Notes: generated by a model not told the origin, from the letters alone. A stretch of DNA of 64,000 bases from DATGMS01 sp035303945 (GCA_035303945.1 DATGQZ010000012.1:1-64000), one strand, 5' to 3'. Shown: positions 44,439-53,505, counted from the stretch's first letter. Program-made: numbers and translations.

Positions 44439-45557
44439 TCATGCCCCGGGAGGCGTTTCTCCTTGCACCAACAAGCTTGGTGGATCATTTCTATCGCTTT
44501 CATCCTCCTCATCACGGTTGATATAAAGCGCCCTTGCTGGCATGGCCACGGCAATCCCCTTCCTTTCAAATTCCTCATGAATCCTTAGGTTAATGGCTTG
44601 TTGGATATCCATATAGAGGTTATAGTCTCCTGATTCTACATAATACACAATCTCAAAGTCCCAGCCTGAGTCCGTGTAAGCGAAAAAATGCGCGCGGTCA
44701 AAGGTTACCGGTTTTTGCTCTAGAACAATTCCCTTGATGATGGCAGGGATTTCAGCCAACTGTTGATGCGTGGTCTCAAAACTTGTTTTCACCTTGAATA
44801 CAATTCTCCGCCGCTCCATTTTCTTAAAATTATGGATACGGGAATTGGTCAAATCACTGTTAGAAAATACCAGTTGCTCGCCTGATAGCGTCTTAATCCG
44901 GGTGGTTTTCAAACCCACATATTCAATCACCCCATTTTTATCGTCGATTACCACAAAATCGCCAACTTCAAAGGGCTTGTCAAAAAATATCACGAAATAG
45001 TTGAAGATATCTCCTACAATATTCTGAGCGGCAAGGGCAATGGCTATACCTCCGATTCCCAAACTGGCGATGATGGCTGTAACATCTTTACCCCAGTTGT
45101 CCAACAGAAACAAAATACCCACCGTCCAGATAAAGACATTAATAATGACCATAATGCCATATAATTGTTTTACCTTCTCTTCTCCTCCACTCTGATGTCG
45201 CACATATCGAGTCAACAGCATAAGTATGGTGGAGGATATGAAACGGATGACGAGTACGGTCACAATAATCGTAGTAGCAAATTCTATAAAGGAGATCATC
45301 CTAGGCGACATATTCAGCAGCCTAAGAGCCCAGGATATCACAACGATGTATAAAGCGGGGATGCCAAAACGTTCTACCGAATCTACAATAAAGTCATCTA
45401 CCACAGACTTCGTTTTTGAGGTTAGTGCTTTCACATTTCTCAAAACAGGACCTTTGATAATCTTAATGATCAGCACGCCGAAAATAATTGCCCCCAAGAC
45501 AAATAAATAGTCATAAACAGTGTTTCCCCAAAAAGGTTGAGCTAGCACTTCATTCAT
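44439..45557 (-). CDS. MscS-family small-conductance mechanosensitive channel
   Basis: 372 residues. Three to four membrane helices lie in the first about 175 residues, the last being pore-lining TM3 (VTAIIASLGIGGIAIALAAQNIVGDIFNYF). The MscS beta-domain follows (FFDKPFEVGDFVVIDDKNGVIEYVGLKTTRIKT, LVFSNSDLTNSRIHNF), then an alpha/beta C-terminal domain. The acidic extension (NRDEEDESDRNDPP) is unusual. MscS channels release solutes on hypo-osmotic shock, fitting nearby trehalose genes and a K+ channel. Own promoter; 115 bp after the lipid kinase gene. Confidence 0.94.
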   Translation of the reverse strand: MNEVLAQPFWGNTVYDYLFVLGAIIFGVLIIKIIKGPVLRNVKALTSKTKSVVDDFIVDSVERFGIPALYIVVISWALRLLNMSPRMISFIEFATTIIVTVLVIRFISSTILMLLTRYVRHQSGGEEKVKQLYGIMVIINVFIWTVGILFLLDNWGKDVTAIIASLGIGGIAIALAAQNIVGDIFNYFVIFFDKPFEVGDFVVIDDKNGVIEYVGLKTTRIKTLSGEQLVFSNSDLTNSRIHNFKKMERRRIVFKVKTSFETTHQQLAEIPAIIKGIVLEQKPVTFDRAHFFAYTDSGWDFEIVYYVESGDYNLYMDIQQAINLRIHEEFERKGIAVAMPARALYINRDEEDESDRNDPPSLLVQGETPPGA

Positions 45558-45589
45558 AATATCACGGTGTTAAATGATGAAACATAGCA

Positions 45590-45610
45590 TCCATTACGAG
45601 GAGTAATGGA
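45590..45610. repeat. Perfect inverted repeat between the lipid kinase and MscS genes
   Basis: tccattac (45590-45597) and gtaatgga (45603-45610) pair perfectly around gagga. It lies 33 bp upstream of the MscS start and 62 bp downstream of the lipid kinase stop. No T-run follows on the minus strand, so an operator is somewhat more likely than a terminator. Confidence 0.4.
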
Positions 45611-45672
45611 CAGTAGCAGTCAAAACTGCCAAAACCAAGCCAGCGATTGCCCTTAAGTCTAACAGGATGTTG

Positions 45673-46569
45673 TCATCCGTTTAAAATGTAAATGGATTCA
45701 GGCAGAAGACTCAGTTCCACCCATACGCCCGAAACGTCCTTTGCCGAGCTGACTTCATCATCGACATGACAAACTTGGTCAGTCCGGATCTTGATCTTTT
45801 GGGCTTTGATAGGAGCAAACAAGTCCTTATCATTGTCTCCCTTTTGTCGCGATATAAAATGCTCCAACAATGACCTTTCATTTTCCCTGATAAGTACCAC
45901 ATCGAGATATTCATCACCATGTTTTGCCTCTGGCGCTAATCGCAGACGCGGGCCTATGGATTGCGTATTCATCACCTCCACCCATAGATAGTAACCTGTG
46001 AGATCTTCCCCATCTATAAAAATTTGATAAAAAGCAGGTTCTATTGCCGAGACCATTCTCGCAAGCCGTTGCATTCCTGATTTTACTTTGTCTTGGCTTT
46101 GATTGGGTGGCTGAATCTGCTTTTCTTTTTCAGCTTCTACTTCATGCAACACTTCACTAAACAAACCCCAACCCACAGATTCAAAAAAAAATTTACTTAC
46201 CTCTCCTAAGGCCACTGTGCCTACGCGAAACTTTCGATATTCTTTTTTTTCCCAGGAGTCAATGATGCTATGAATGGCAGTATCCACTTCCAAGCTTCCA
46301 GCTATATTGTTGGCATTGCCAAAGGGAAGAATAGCAATGGGCACTGTCATACCCTTATTAATTACTTTTTTGGCCACCTTCTCTATAGTGCCATCACCTC
46401 CTGCGACGATAATAAAGTCACATCCATAGTCCAAGGCTTCTTTGTAATCATCTGCTTTAGTGTCTTGTGTAAGTACACTTGCTCCACGCTGTTCCAACAG
46501 GGAAACCAGATCCTCCACAGGCAACGTACTGCCGCCTGCCTTGGGATTATACATTAGGGCGATTTTCAT
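45673..46569 (-). CDS. Diacylglycerol kinase-catalytic-domain lipid kinase (YegS/BmrU-like)
   Basis: 298 residues. The nucleotide-binding N-terminal domain has YNPKAGGS and IIVAGGDGTIEKVAKKVINKG (the GGDGT signature), then AILPFGNANNIAGSL, corresponding to the GTxND region. The C-terminal beta-sandwich begins near VGTVALGEVSKFFFESVGWG. Family members phosphorylate diacylglycerol or other lipids such as sphingosine-like or phosphatidylglycerol substrates; the substrate here cannot be assigned. It is divergent from surE. Confidence 0.9.
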   Translation of the reverse strand: MKIALMYNPKAGGSTLPVEDLVSLLEQRGASVLTQDTKADDYKEALDYGCDFIIVAGGDGTIEKVAKKVINKGMTVPIAILPFGNANNIAGSLEVDTAIHSIIDSWEKKEYRKFRVGTVALGEVSKFFFESVGWGLFSEVLHEVEAEKEKQIQPPNQSQDKVKSGMQRLARMVSAIEPAFYQIFIDGEDLTGYYLWVEVMNTQSIGPRLRLAPEAKHGDEYLDVVLIRENERSLLEHFISRQKGDNDKDLFAPIKAQKIKIRTDQVCHVDDEVSSAKDVSGVWVELSLLPESIYILNG

Positions 46570-46640
46570 AAAAACGATAAGTTGACAGGGTTAAGCTTGG
46601 TTTTTGATCTGCTTTGAGAAGAAACAAACGCTAATAGCAT

Positions 46641-47402
46641 ATGAAGATTTTAATTTCAAATGATGACGGTATTTATAGTCCTGGTATTCTCGCCCTTGCC
46701 GAAGTAGCTGCCGCTTTTGGGGAAGTAAGAATTGTTGCTCCCGATGTGGAACAATCCTCCATGGGTCACGCCGTGACCGCCTCTAGGCCTTTATCATACC
46801 GGAAAACGAAAATCAAAGATTTTGAAGCTTTTCGGGTCAACGGCACGCCGGCAGACTGCGTTTCTCTGGGATGTTTTCATTGGGACAAAGTTGATCTGGT
46901 CCTTTCCGGCATCAACTTAGGCACCAATCTAGGCAACTCCATGTGGCACTCCGGCACGCTGGCAGCCGCCAAGCAAGCTGCACTTTTGGGAATAAAAGGT
47001 GTCGCCTTCAGCACGCCAAGTTCTAAAGAGGAAATTGACTTTGAACCTATCAAACCTTTTATCCATATGGTCCTGGAATTTTTGATTAAAGAAGATGCGC
47101 CGGCCTTGGTCAATGTGAACCTCCCACCCCAACCTAAAGGCATCAGGTGGGCGCGACAGTCAGTTCGCCATTACGATGGCTTGGTCAAACCCTCTCATGA
47201 CCCTATGGGGCGAGAACATTATTGGTTTACTGTCGTTCCGATTGAAGAAACGGAAGAGGATACGGACCGCTGGGCGATGGAAAACGATATGGTATCTCTC
47301 ACTCCTCTTCGACTAGACCTCACCGATGACGAAGAACTTGAGAGAATGCTGTCTATGAACGTATTCCCGCTATCTGATAAATCAGATGCCTTTCAACGAT
47401 AA
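46641..47402 (+). CDS. surE: 5'/3'-nucleotidase SurE
   Basis: 253 residues, full SurE length. The N-terminal metal site is ILISNDDGIYSPGI (Asp-Asp pair). Other motifs are IVAPDVEQSSMGHAVTA, VNGTPADCVSLG, and LVLSGINLGTNLGNSMWHSGTLAAAKQAALLGIKGVAFS. SurE removes phosphate from nucleoside monophosphates and exopolyphosphate and is tied to stationary-phase survival, in keeping with the surrounding genes. It has its own promoter region, divergent from the lipid kinase, and is followed by a terminator. Confidence 0.95.
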   Translation: MKILISNDDGIYSPGILALAEVAAAFGEVRIVAPDVEQSSMGHAVTASRPLSYRKTKIKDFEAFRVNGTPADCVSLGCFHWDKVDLVLSGINLGTNLGNSMWHSGTLAAAKQAALLGIKGVAFSTPSSKEEIDFEPIKPFIHMVLEFLIKEDAPALVNVNLPPQPKGIRWARQSVRHYDGLVKPSHDPMGREHYWFTVVPIEETEEDTDRWAMENDMVSLTPLRLDLTDDEELERMLSMNVFPLSDKSDAFQR

Positions 47403-47420
47403 CCTGTCGCGTGCATTTGC

Positions 47421-47467
47421 AAAAGGCAGAAAAACCGAGACCTCAACCTCCTTTTCTGCCTTTTTTG
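47421..47467 (+). terminator. Terminator after surE
   Basis: aaaaggcagaaaa (47421-47433) pairs with ttttctgcctttt (47452-47464) and runs into a T-tract (ttttttg). The stem is 13 bp with a longer loop of 18 nt. Confidence 0.85.
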
Positions 47468-47536
47468 TTTCCAATCCTAAACACACTGTGTCCGAACTAC
47501 CCCGCAAGGGGATCTGCCTGATGCTGTTTGCCTAGC

Positions 47537-47935
47537 TTAATTTCGCTTATTGCCTTGCTGATCAAAAGTCATCTTATCACCATTGTCGAAGGTAAGCTCA
47601 TAATAGGTATTACCAGCCTCCGAAAATTGACGGCTGTTCGTCAGTCGCTTCTGTCTCAGAGATTCGTCATTTTTCAATTTATCAGCAATGGCTTGAGGAA
47701 GGTCATTCATTGCCCCACTGTTGTCCCCTTGGGTTTGTATGGTATCGTTCCTGATGGCATTGTTATCAGGAATACCTTCCGCTGGAACTCCTCGGCTATT
47801 ATACTCCTCTCTTATTACTGATGTATCTCTTCTGTCCATCATTGCATTATCTTCGGTATTTTTCACCGTATTAGTTTCACAGGAACCAAGAGCAAAAGCT
47901 CCCGCTAGGGACATTAAACAAATAATTTTTTTCAT
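47537..47935 (-). CDS. Small lipoprotein of unknown function
   Basis: 132 residues; a lipoprotein signal (MKKIICLMSLAGAFALGSC), then a disordered polar region with many Asn/Asp/Arg (to about residue 75). A C-terminal PepSY-like stretch follows (LPQAIADKLKNDESLRQKRL, then YYELTFDNGDKMTFDQQGN). I do not recognise a defined family beyond that resemblance. It stands alone between the surE terminator and the divergent K+ channel gene. Export and small size fit an envelope stress protein, which is inference. Confidence 0.75.
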   Translation of the reverse strand: MKKIICLMSLAGAFALGSCETNTVKNTEDNAMMDRRDTSVIREEYNSRGVPAEGIPDNNAIRNDTIQTQGDNSGAMNDLPQAIADKLKNDESLRQKRLTNSRQFSEAGNTYYELTFDNGDKMTFDQQGNKRN

Positions 47936-48037
47936 GGTATATAGTGGTTAGTTATGGCTACAAAATTCAAATTGTGTGCCTAATGTCTTGGCACAGGTTT
48001 AGAGAATTAAAGATCAAACCGCACATCCACCACCGCC

Positions 48038-49048
48038 ATGGCTGAAATAGTATGCCTCATCATTGGAATTTTCCTCATAATCGTGATCTTTAGAGACATT
48101 CTCTTCACAACCTACTCCATGGAGGGCGGCGGCGAATTGACCGACTTCTTTTTAAAGCATTCCTGGTTTGGGCTTTTATGGCTTTGCGGAGGAGATGGAC
48201 GCAAAAAACTGTTGAATTATGCAGGCATGTTTATGATGATCAGCCTGATTGTATTGTGGAGTTTGGGATTGTGGTTAGGTGTTTTTCTTTTGTTCGCCTC
48301 TGACCCTAGTGCTATTGTTCACTCGGACACCCTTCAGCACACAGATCTATGGGAAAAGGCTTATTTTTCCGGTTATGTACTAACTACCATGGGGCTGGGG
48401 GATTATATGCCTATCAATGCCTACTGGGGCATTTTGTCCGCTGTATTTTCTTTTTTTGGCCTCCTTTTTATCACGCTTATGGTATCCTACGCTGTTCCGG
48501 TTTTATCCAATGTCATCACCAAAAAGCAACTGAGTCTATTTGTTCAACAACATGGAGACTCCCCCGCAGCACTCATAGACTATCTTTGGAACGGAAAGGA
48601 CTTTTCACGCTTAGAGCAATTCAGACAGCAGCTTCAGCAAAGTATTCTCACCATCGCCCAAAGCTACAGAGCCTATCCTATCCTGCATTATTTTCACACC
48701 AACAAGCAAAATGAGTCATTAATTGTCACTTTATGCATGTTGGACGAAACATTAGCGATAATGCAACAATATATTTCTCCTGAACAATGGGAGGAAAAGG
48801 AGCTTCTTCCCTTGCAAAAGGCTATAGATCACTACTTGAACACCATGAGAGACACCTATGGCTATGCGGAAGACGAAAGCACAGAAATCCCCTCACTAGA
48901 TTTACAGATGCTTTCCAAAATGGGGATAAGGTGGAACAACAATTCCAATTTTGACTGGCAGCGGAAGCAGCTTTGGTCGCGGTTGTTGAACTCCAAAGGT
49001 TGGACATGGAAAGAAGTTTACCCAACACAGCAAGCGAAAGTCGCATAA
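48038..49048 (+). CDS. Two-pore-helix potassium channel family protein
   Basis: 336 residues. An N-terminal helix (about 3-25), a helix at about 62-88, then an Ion_trans_2-type pore loop with the filter-like T116-T-M-G-L-G-D122 (canonical K+ channels read TxGYGD or TVGLGD) and a final helix about 130-155. The long C-terminal half is soluble and helical (about 160-336), without a recognisable RCK/TrkA_N domain. It probably conducts K+ across the inner membrane; ion choice is inferred. It converges with a small gene 2 bp downstream. Confidence 0.85.
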   Translation: MAEIVCLIIGIFLIIVIFRDILFTTYSMEGGGELTDFFLKHSWFGLLWLCGGDGRKKLLNYAGMFMMISLIVLWSLGLWLGVFLLFASDPSAIVHSDTLQHTDLWEKAYFSGYVLTTMGLGDYMPINAYWGILSAVFSFFGLLFITLMVSYAVPVLSNVITKKQLSLFVQQHGDSPAALIDYLWNGKDFSRLEQFRQQLQQSILTIAQSYRAYPILHYFHTNKQNESLIVTLCMLDETLAIMQQYISPEQWEEKELLPLQKAIDHYLNTMRDTYGYAEDESTEIPSLDLQMLSKMGIRWNNNSNFDWQRKQLWSRLLNSKGWTWKEVYPTQQAKVA

Positions 49049-49050
49049 AA

Positions 49051-49308
49051 TTATGTTGCTTTCCCTTTGTGGTCCCAATGATCCTTTACCACCTTTCCAT
49101 CATCGTCCATCACCAGTCGACGCGCATACCTTTCTCCTTTAACTTGCCCATTTGCATCGCGCTTACCTAGAAATAATAGTATCGGCCGTCCCTCAGCATC
49201 CGTTTTAAAGGATAAATCGTATTTTTTGAATTTAAGATCTACCATGGTGGAAGGGGCATATATCTTGTTCAATAGCTTTATGATGGGCCTTCCTAATGCT
49301 GTGATCAT
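49051..49308 (-). CDS. Conserved small hypothetical protein
   Basis: 85 residues. The N-terminal half could form a short helix (GRPIIKLLNKIY); the remainder is predicted beta-strands with a basic character (VDLKFKKYDLSFKTDAEGRP, ILLFLGKRDANGQVKG, ERYARRLVMDDDGKVVKDHW). No family is recognised. It has its own start upstream of the SDR gene (divergent) and ends 2 bp from the K+ channel stop. Strand-like alternation and codon usage support it as a gene. Confidence 0.65.
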   Translation of the reverse strand: MITALGRPIIKLLNKIYAPSTMVDLKFKKYDLSFKTDAEGRPILLFLGKRDANGQVKGERYARRLVMDDDGKVVKDHWDHKGKAT

Positions 49309-49424
49309 TGCTTGGTATTTTATGAGAACGAAAACCTAAGGATCAGCCCACATTTTATGCCTTTTTCTAAGATGCAGTATTTTATGACCGGAGTTCAATT
49401 TTCAATTTGTAAAATAGCTTTTAT

Positions 49425-50120
49425 ATGAACAAAAAAAAAGTTGCAGTGATTACTGGCGGAAGCTTTGGCATTGGTCGGGCAGTTGCAGAAAAATTGGTGG
49501 AAGAAAATTACGCGGTCATCAGTGCTGATATCCATCCGCCAAAAGAAAAAAGCCCTGTTCATCATGTCAATTGCGACATTACCAAAGCCGAAGATATCGC
49601 CCGACTTTATGAGCAGGTAAAGGGCCGTTTTGGATTACCGAATGTACTTATATCCAATGCTGGACAGGGCATCCACGAGAAAATTACCGAGGGAGATCCT
49701 GAAAAGTGGGCACGAATTATAGATATCAACCTGATGGGTGCACTGCGTTTTGTCAGAGCATTCGTAGGGGAAATGATGCAGCAGGGTAAAGGCAGCATAT
49801 TCTTTATCTCCTCCACCGCGGCCAACCAAGCCTACAGTTATGGAGGAATTTATTCAGCTTCCAAAGCAGCCCTTAATATGGTGGCCAAGACATTGAAGCT
49901 TGAGACAGAAGGCAAAGTGAGAGTCAGCGTCATTAGCCCTGGAGTCGTCGATTCGTCATTTTTTGAAAACATGGTCAGTGGCCATCACACGGTTTCAGAT
50001 ATTGGTTGGGGCAGTATATCACCTGAACAGGTAGCAGCAATCCTACATCAGGCTTTACTGCTTCCGTCTCACATCAACCTTTCTGAAATTACCATCACCC
50101 CTACCCTACAACCCAATTAA
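49425..50120 (+). CDS. Short-chain dehydrogenase/reductase
   Basis: A 231-residue classical SDR: cofactor motif GGSFGIGRAVAE near residue 10, ISNAGQG in place of NNAG, Ser in FFISSTA, and the catalytic pair Tyr143/Lys147 in YSASKAAL. An NAD(P)-dependent oxidoreductase; Asp36 after the second strand (SADIHP) favours NAD. Substrate unknown. It is separated by 153 bp from the glycan operon and probably has its own promoter, so membership is uncertain. Confidence 0.88.
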   Translation: MNKKKVAVITGGSFGIGRAVAEKLVEENYAVISADIHPPKEKSPVHHVNCDITKAEDIARLYEQVKGRFGLPNVLISNAGQGIHEKITEGDPEKWARIIDINLMGALRFVRAFVGEMMQQGKGSIFFISSTAANQAYSYGGIYSASKAALNMVAKTLKLETEGKVRVSVISPGVVDSSFFENMVSGHHTVSDIGWGSISPEQVAAILHQALLLPSHINLSEITITPTLQPN

Positions 50121-50273
50121 AGTTGTGGTGCATTTTCTCCGTGATAAGGGAGGTATTCTCCCCACACTGTAGACATAATTTTAAAAAAAGCGGGGCTTCT
50201 ACAGCTGCTTCTTCCGATTCGTCTTGTGGAATACATATTGTAAACATTCCCCATCGACACCAACTGTACTTCC

Positions 50274-51390
50274 ATGAAAAGAATCCTAATAACCGGGGGA
50301 GCCGGATTCATCGGTTCTCATCTCTGTGATGAACTTTTAAAAAACAACTACTCCATCACCGTCCTTGACAACCTTTCAGAACAAGTCCATGGAAAGGATA
50401 TCCTCAGACCAGAATACCTCGACGATCGCGTACATCTCGTAAAAGGGGACGTTCGCGATGCGGCGCTTGTGGAGCAACTGGTGAAGGAGACCGAAGCCGT
50501 TTATCATTTTGCCGCACTAGTGGGGGTCGGCCAATCCATGTATGAGATTAAAGAATACACCGACGTAAACAATGTAGGCACCGCCACGCTGCTAGAAGCT
50601 ATTATTAAACATCCGGTGAAAAAACTGGTGGTGGCATCAAGCATGAGTATTTATGGCGAAGGATTATACAGGGATGCGGCAGGTGCCACTTACCACAACG
50701 CCTCACGCGCAATTGATCAGCTGAAGGCAAATGAATGGGAAGTTTACAGTAAAGATGGAAAACTTGCTGGAACCCATACCTACGGACGAAACAAAAAGTC
50801 CGAATCTTTCCTCTGTATACGCTTTGTCAAAATATGATCAAGAGCAGCTGTGTCTACTTACCTGCAAAGCCTACAATATTCCCGTAAGTGCTTTGAGATT
50901 TTTCAATGTCTATGGTACCAGACAATCGCTATCTAACCCTTATACAGGGGTGATGGCAATATTTTCCTCCCGACTTTTAAACAACCGTCCCCCTTTGATT
51001 TTTGAAGACGGTAACCAACAGAGAGACTTTGTACATGTAAAAGATATTGCTCGAGCTTGCCGACTTGCCTTAGAAGTCCCGGGATCCAACCAACAAGTAT
51101 TTAATATCGGTAGTGGGGAACACTATACCATTAGCTCTTTGGCTAGAATATTGGCTAAAACCATGGGTAAAGAGGAAATCGAACCAGAAATCACGGGAGA
51201 GTATCGTGTTGGAGATATTCGCCACTGTTTTGCTGACATTTCTAAAGCACGACAAATTTTAGGCTACAGTCCTCAGGTGTCGCTTGAGGAAGGTATGAAA
51301 GAACTTGCAGAATGGCTGGAATCACAGTTGGCAGTAGATCATGTAGACAAGGCAAAAGCCGAATTGGCATCTAGAGGGCTGACCGTTTAA
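50274..51390 (+). pseudogene. NAD-dependent sugar-nucleotide epimerase/dehydratase, split by a frameshift
   Basis: One extended-SDR gene in two frames. The first part (50274 to about 50760) has the NAD motif GGAGFIGSHLCDEL, FAALVGVGQSMYEI and ASSMSIYGEG. The second (from about 50763 to 51390) continues LLEPIPTDETKSPNLSSVYALSKYDQEQL with the catalytic Tyr-x-x-x-Lys, then FFNVYGTRQSLSNPYTGVMA and DFVHVKDIARA. The join lies at a run of four A (50759-50762). With three A the reading is DGNLLEPIPTDE without interruption. As given, the first frame runs on to 50837 and lacks the catalytic residues. It could be a sequencing error, a true mutation, or slippage. Intact, it would be a UDP-glucose-4-epimerase-like enzyme, first in the glycan operon. 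Confidence 0.8.
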
Positions 51391-51402
51391 ACCACTACAA
51401 CG

Positions 51403-53505
51403 ATGAAAAATCACCAACTAAAGGACCGCTACAGCAACGGAACCTCAAAGGAAGAAAAAGTCTTCGGCATTCTTCAATGGTTCCATCTAGGCGAATATGA
51501 CAAGGTTGAAAAAACCCTAAAAGACCTAAAGACTTTGGGCATCACTCATTTGAGAACGGGAATATCTTGGGCTGATTATTATACCAAAGAAGGCCCTGCC
51601 TGGTATGACTGGCTTCTTCCGCGATTAGCCCAAGAGGTAGATATCCTACCTTGCTTCCTCTATACCCCTCCCTCCATTGGGATCGAACATAAAACATCCT
51701 CTCCTCCCAAAGGACCGAAAAAATACGCTGACTTTCTGGACGTATTTATCAACAGGCATGGACAGCATTTTGAGTGGGTAGAGCTTTGGAATGAGCCAAA
51801 CAACCGCAGTGAGTATGACTATACCCTTGATTCTAACTGGGATATTTTTTCTGAGATGATCATCTTCGCTGCCTATTGGTGCAAGCAACTTAGCAAAAAG
51901 GTTGTCTTGGGGGGGATGAGTCCGGTGGATTGTAATTGGCTGGATTTTATGGCCCAAAGAAAAGTGCTTGACAATGTAGATGCAGTAGGCATTCATGGTT
52001 TCCCCGGCACATTTGACCCCCACTTCCGCCCTTGGGATGATCAAATCGAGGCGGTAAAAAAAGTATTAGAAGATCATCAGTTACAGACGGAGATTTGGGT
52101 AACGGAAGCGGGCTTTTCTACTTGGCAATACGATGAAAAGCAACAACTTCAGGAGTTTGTCAAAGTAGCTAACTCCGGCGCTGACAGAGTTTACTGGTAT
52201 ACTTTATACGATCTTAACCCTTCTCTTCCAACCGTAGATGGTTTTCATGTTGATGACAGAGAGTATTACTTTGGGATGAAAACGTACGAGGGCAAGCCAA
52301 AATTGCTTTTTAGAATGTTTGAAGTATTTGATTTGGACACCATCAACAGCATGGACTGGTGGAATGCCAGAGACAACAAAAATCAAAAAGTGGCAGCACC
52401 TTCTTATGTTTTGATCACTGGAGGGGCAGGATTTATCGGCGTTAACCTAGCTCACCACTTGCTCAACCAGGGGCATAAAGTAATCATCTACGACAACCTG
52501 TCAAGGGCGGGGGTAGAGAAAAACCTTCAATGGCTGCTTTCAGTGCACAGGCGGAGCGACATATGGGTAGAAATTGCGGATGTACGAAACGCTCTTCGTC
52601 TCAAACAGGTAGTAGCTCAAGCAAAAATGGTCTACCACCTGGCTGCCCAAGTGGCGGTGACCACCAGTTTAGATGATCCCAGTCATGATTTTGAGGTAAA
52701 TATTCAGGGGACCTTCAACCTCTTGGAGGCTATAAGAACATCTTCGCATCAGCCACCATTGGTATTTACTTCTACCAATAAAGTGTACGGGGACCTTCCC
52801 GATTTGGCATTTGAACAATCAGAAACCCGTTATTATCCTCAGAACAGTCAAATCAAACAAAATGGGATTAACGAAAACCAACCACTGACATTTCATAGCC
52901 CCTATGGGGCATCCAAAGGTGCCGCCGATCAGTACGTACTCGATTATGCCCGTTCGTACAACCTTAAAGCAGTGGTGTTCAGGATGAGCTGTATATACGG
53001 GCCACATCAGTTTGGAACCGAAGATCAAGGTTGGGTGGCCCACTTCTTAATCCAAGCGATCAAAGGCCGTAAAATCCACATTTATGGCGATGGCAAACAA
53101 GTAAGGGATATTCTTTTTGTAGAGGACCTATTGAAGGCTTTTGTAGCTGCATGGGATCACATGGAGACAGTCAAAGGAGAAGTCTTCAATATCGGTGGCG
53201 GTGTTGGAAATGCCATCAGTCTTCTTGAACTGCTTAACCTTATTGAAATTAAGCACAAGCTCAAGATAGATCTGGCTTTTGGGGGCGCCCGCACCGGCGA
53301 TCAGGTCTATTATGTTTCCGACACCAACAAGTTTAAAGAAGCCGTTGGTTGGAAGCCTTCAGTTCCTATTCAAGAAGGTTTAGAGAAAATTTTTAATTGG
53401 TTGTGCGAGCAGCACCTTCCCAGTTCAAACAAAGGAAAGTTAAAAGACAATTTGGTACATGAATACATCTCACGCACCGCTGGTAACGGCACAAACGCGA
53501 ACTAG
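51403..53505 (+). CDS. Glycoside hydrolase (GH39/cellulase-like clan A) fused to an NAD-dependent epimerase
   Basis: 700 residues in two domains. Residues about 15-320 are a TIM-barrel glycosidase-like domain: FGILQWFHLGEYDKVEKTL, THLRTGISWADYY, VELWNEPNN (acid/base candidate Glu131) and WVTEAGFSTW (nucleophile candidate Glu235). Residues about 333-675 are an extended SDR with G340-G-A-G-F-I-G346, HLAAQVAVTTSLDDP, STNKVYGDLP, catalytic Tyr501/Lys505 (YGASK) and GDGKQVRDILFVEDLL, most like CDP-paratose/tyvelose-2-epimerase types. No signal peptide, so both act in the cytoplasm. Joining a sugar-cleaving to a sugar-epimerising domain is rare. It starts 12 bp after the frameshifted epimerase and overlaps the dehydrogenase gene by 47 bp. 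Confidence 0.88.
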   Translation: MKNHQLKDRYSNGTSKEEKVFGILQWFHLGEYDKVEKTLKDLKTLGITHLRTGISWADYYTKEGPAWYDWLLPRLAQEVDILPCFLYTPPSIGIEHKTSSPPKGPKKYADFLDVFINRHGQHFEWVELWNEPNNRSEYDYTLDSNWDIFSEMIIFAAYWCKQLSKKVVLGGMSPVDCNWLDFMAQRKVLDNVDAVGIHGFPGTFDPHFRPWDDQIEAVKKVLEDHQLQTEIWVTEAGFSTWQYDEKQQLQEFVKVANSGADRVYWYTLYDLNPSLPTVDGFHVDDREYYFGMKTYEGKPKLLFRMFEVFDLDTINSMDWWNARDNKNQKVAAPSYVLITGGAGFIGVNLAHHLLNQGHKVIIYDNLSRAGVEKNLQWLLSVHRRSDIWVEIADVRNALRLKQVVAQAKMVYHLAAQVAVTTSLDDPSHDFEVNIQGTFNLLEAIRTSSHQPPLVFTSTNKVYGDLPDLAFEQSETRYYPQNSQIKQNGINENQPLTFHSPYGASKGAADQYVLDYARSYNLKAVVFRMSCIYGPHQFGTEDQGWVAHFLIQAIKGRKIHIYGDGKQVRDILFVEDLLKAFVAAWDHMETVKGEVFNIGGGVGNAISLLELLNLIEIKHKLKIDLAFGGARTGDQVYYVSDTNKFKEAVGWKPSVPIQEGLEKIFNWLCEQHLPSSNKGKLKDNLVHEYISRTAGNGTNAN

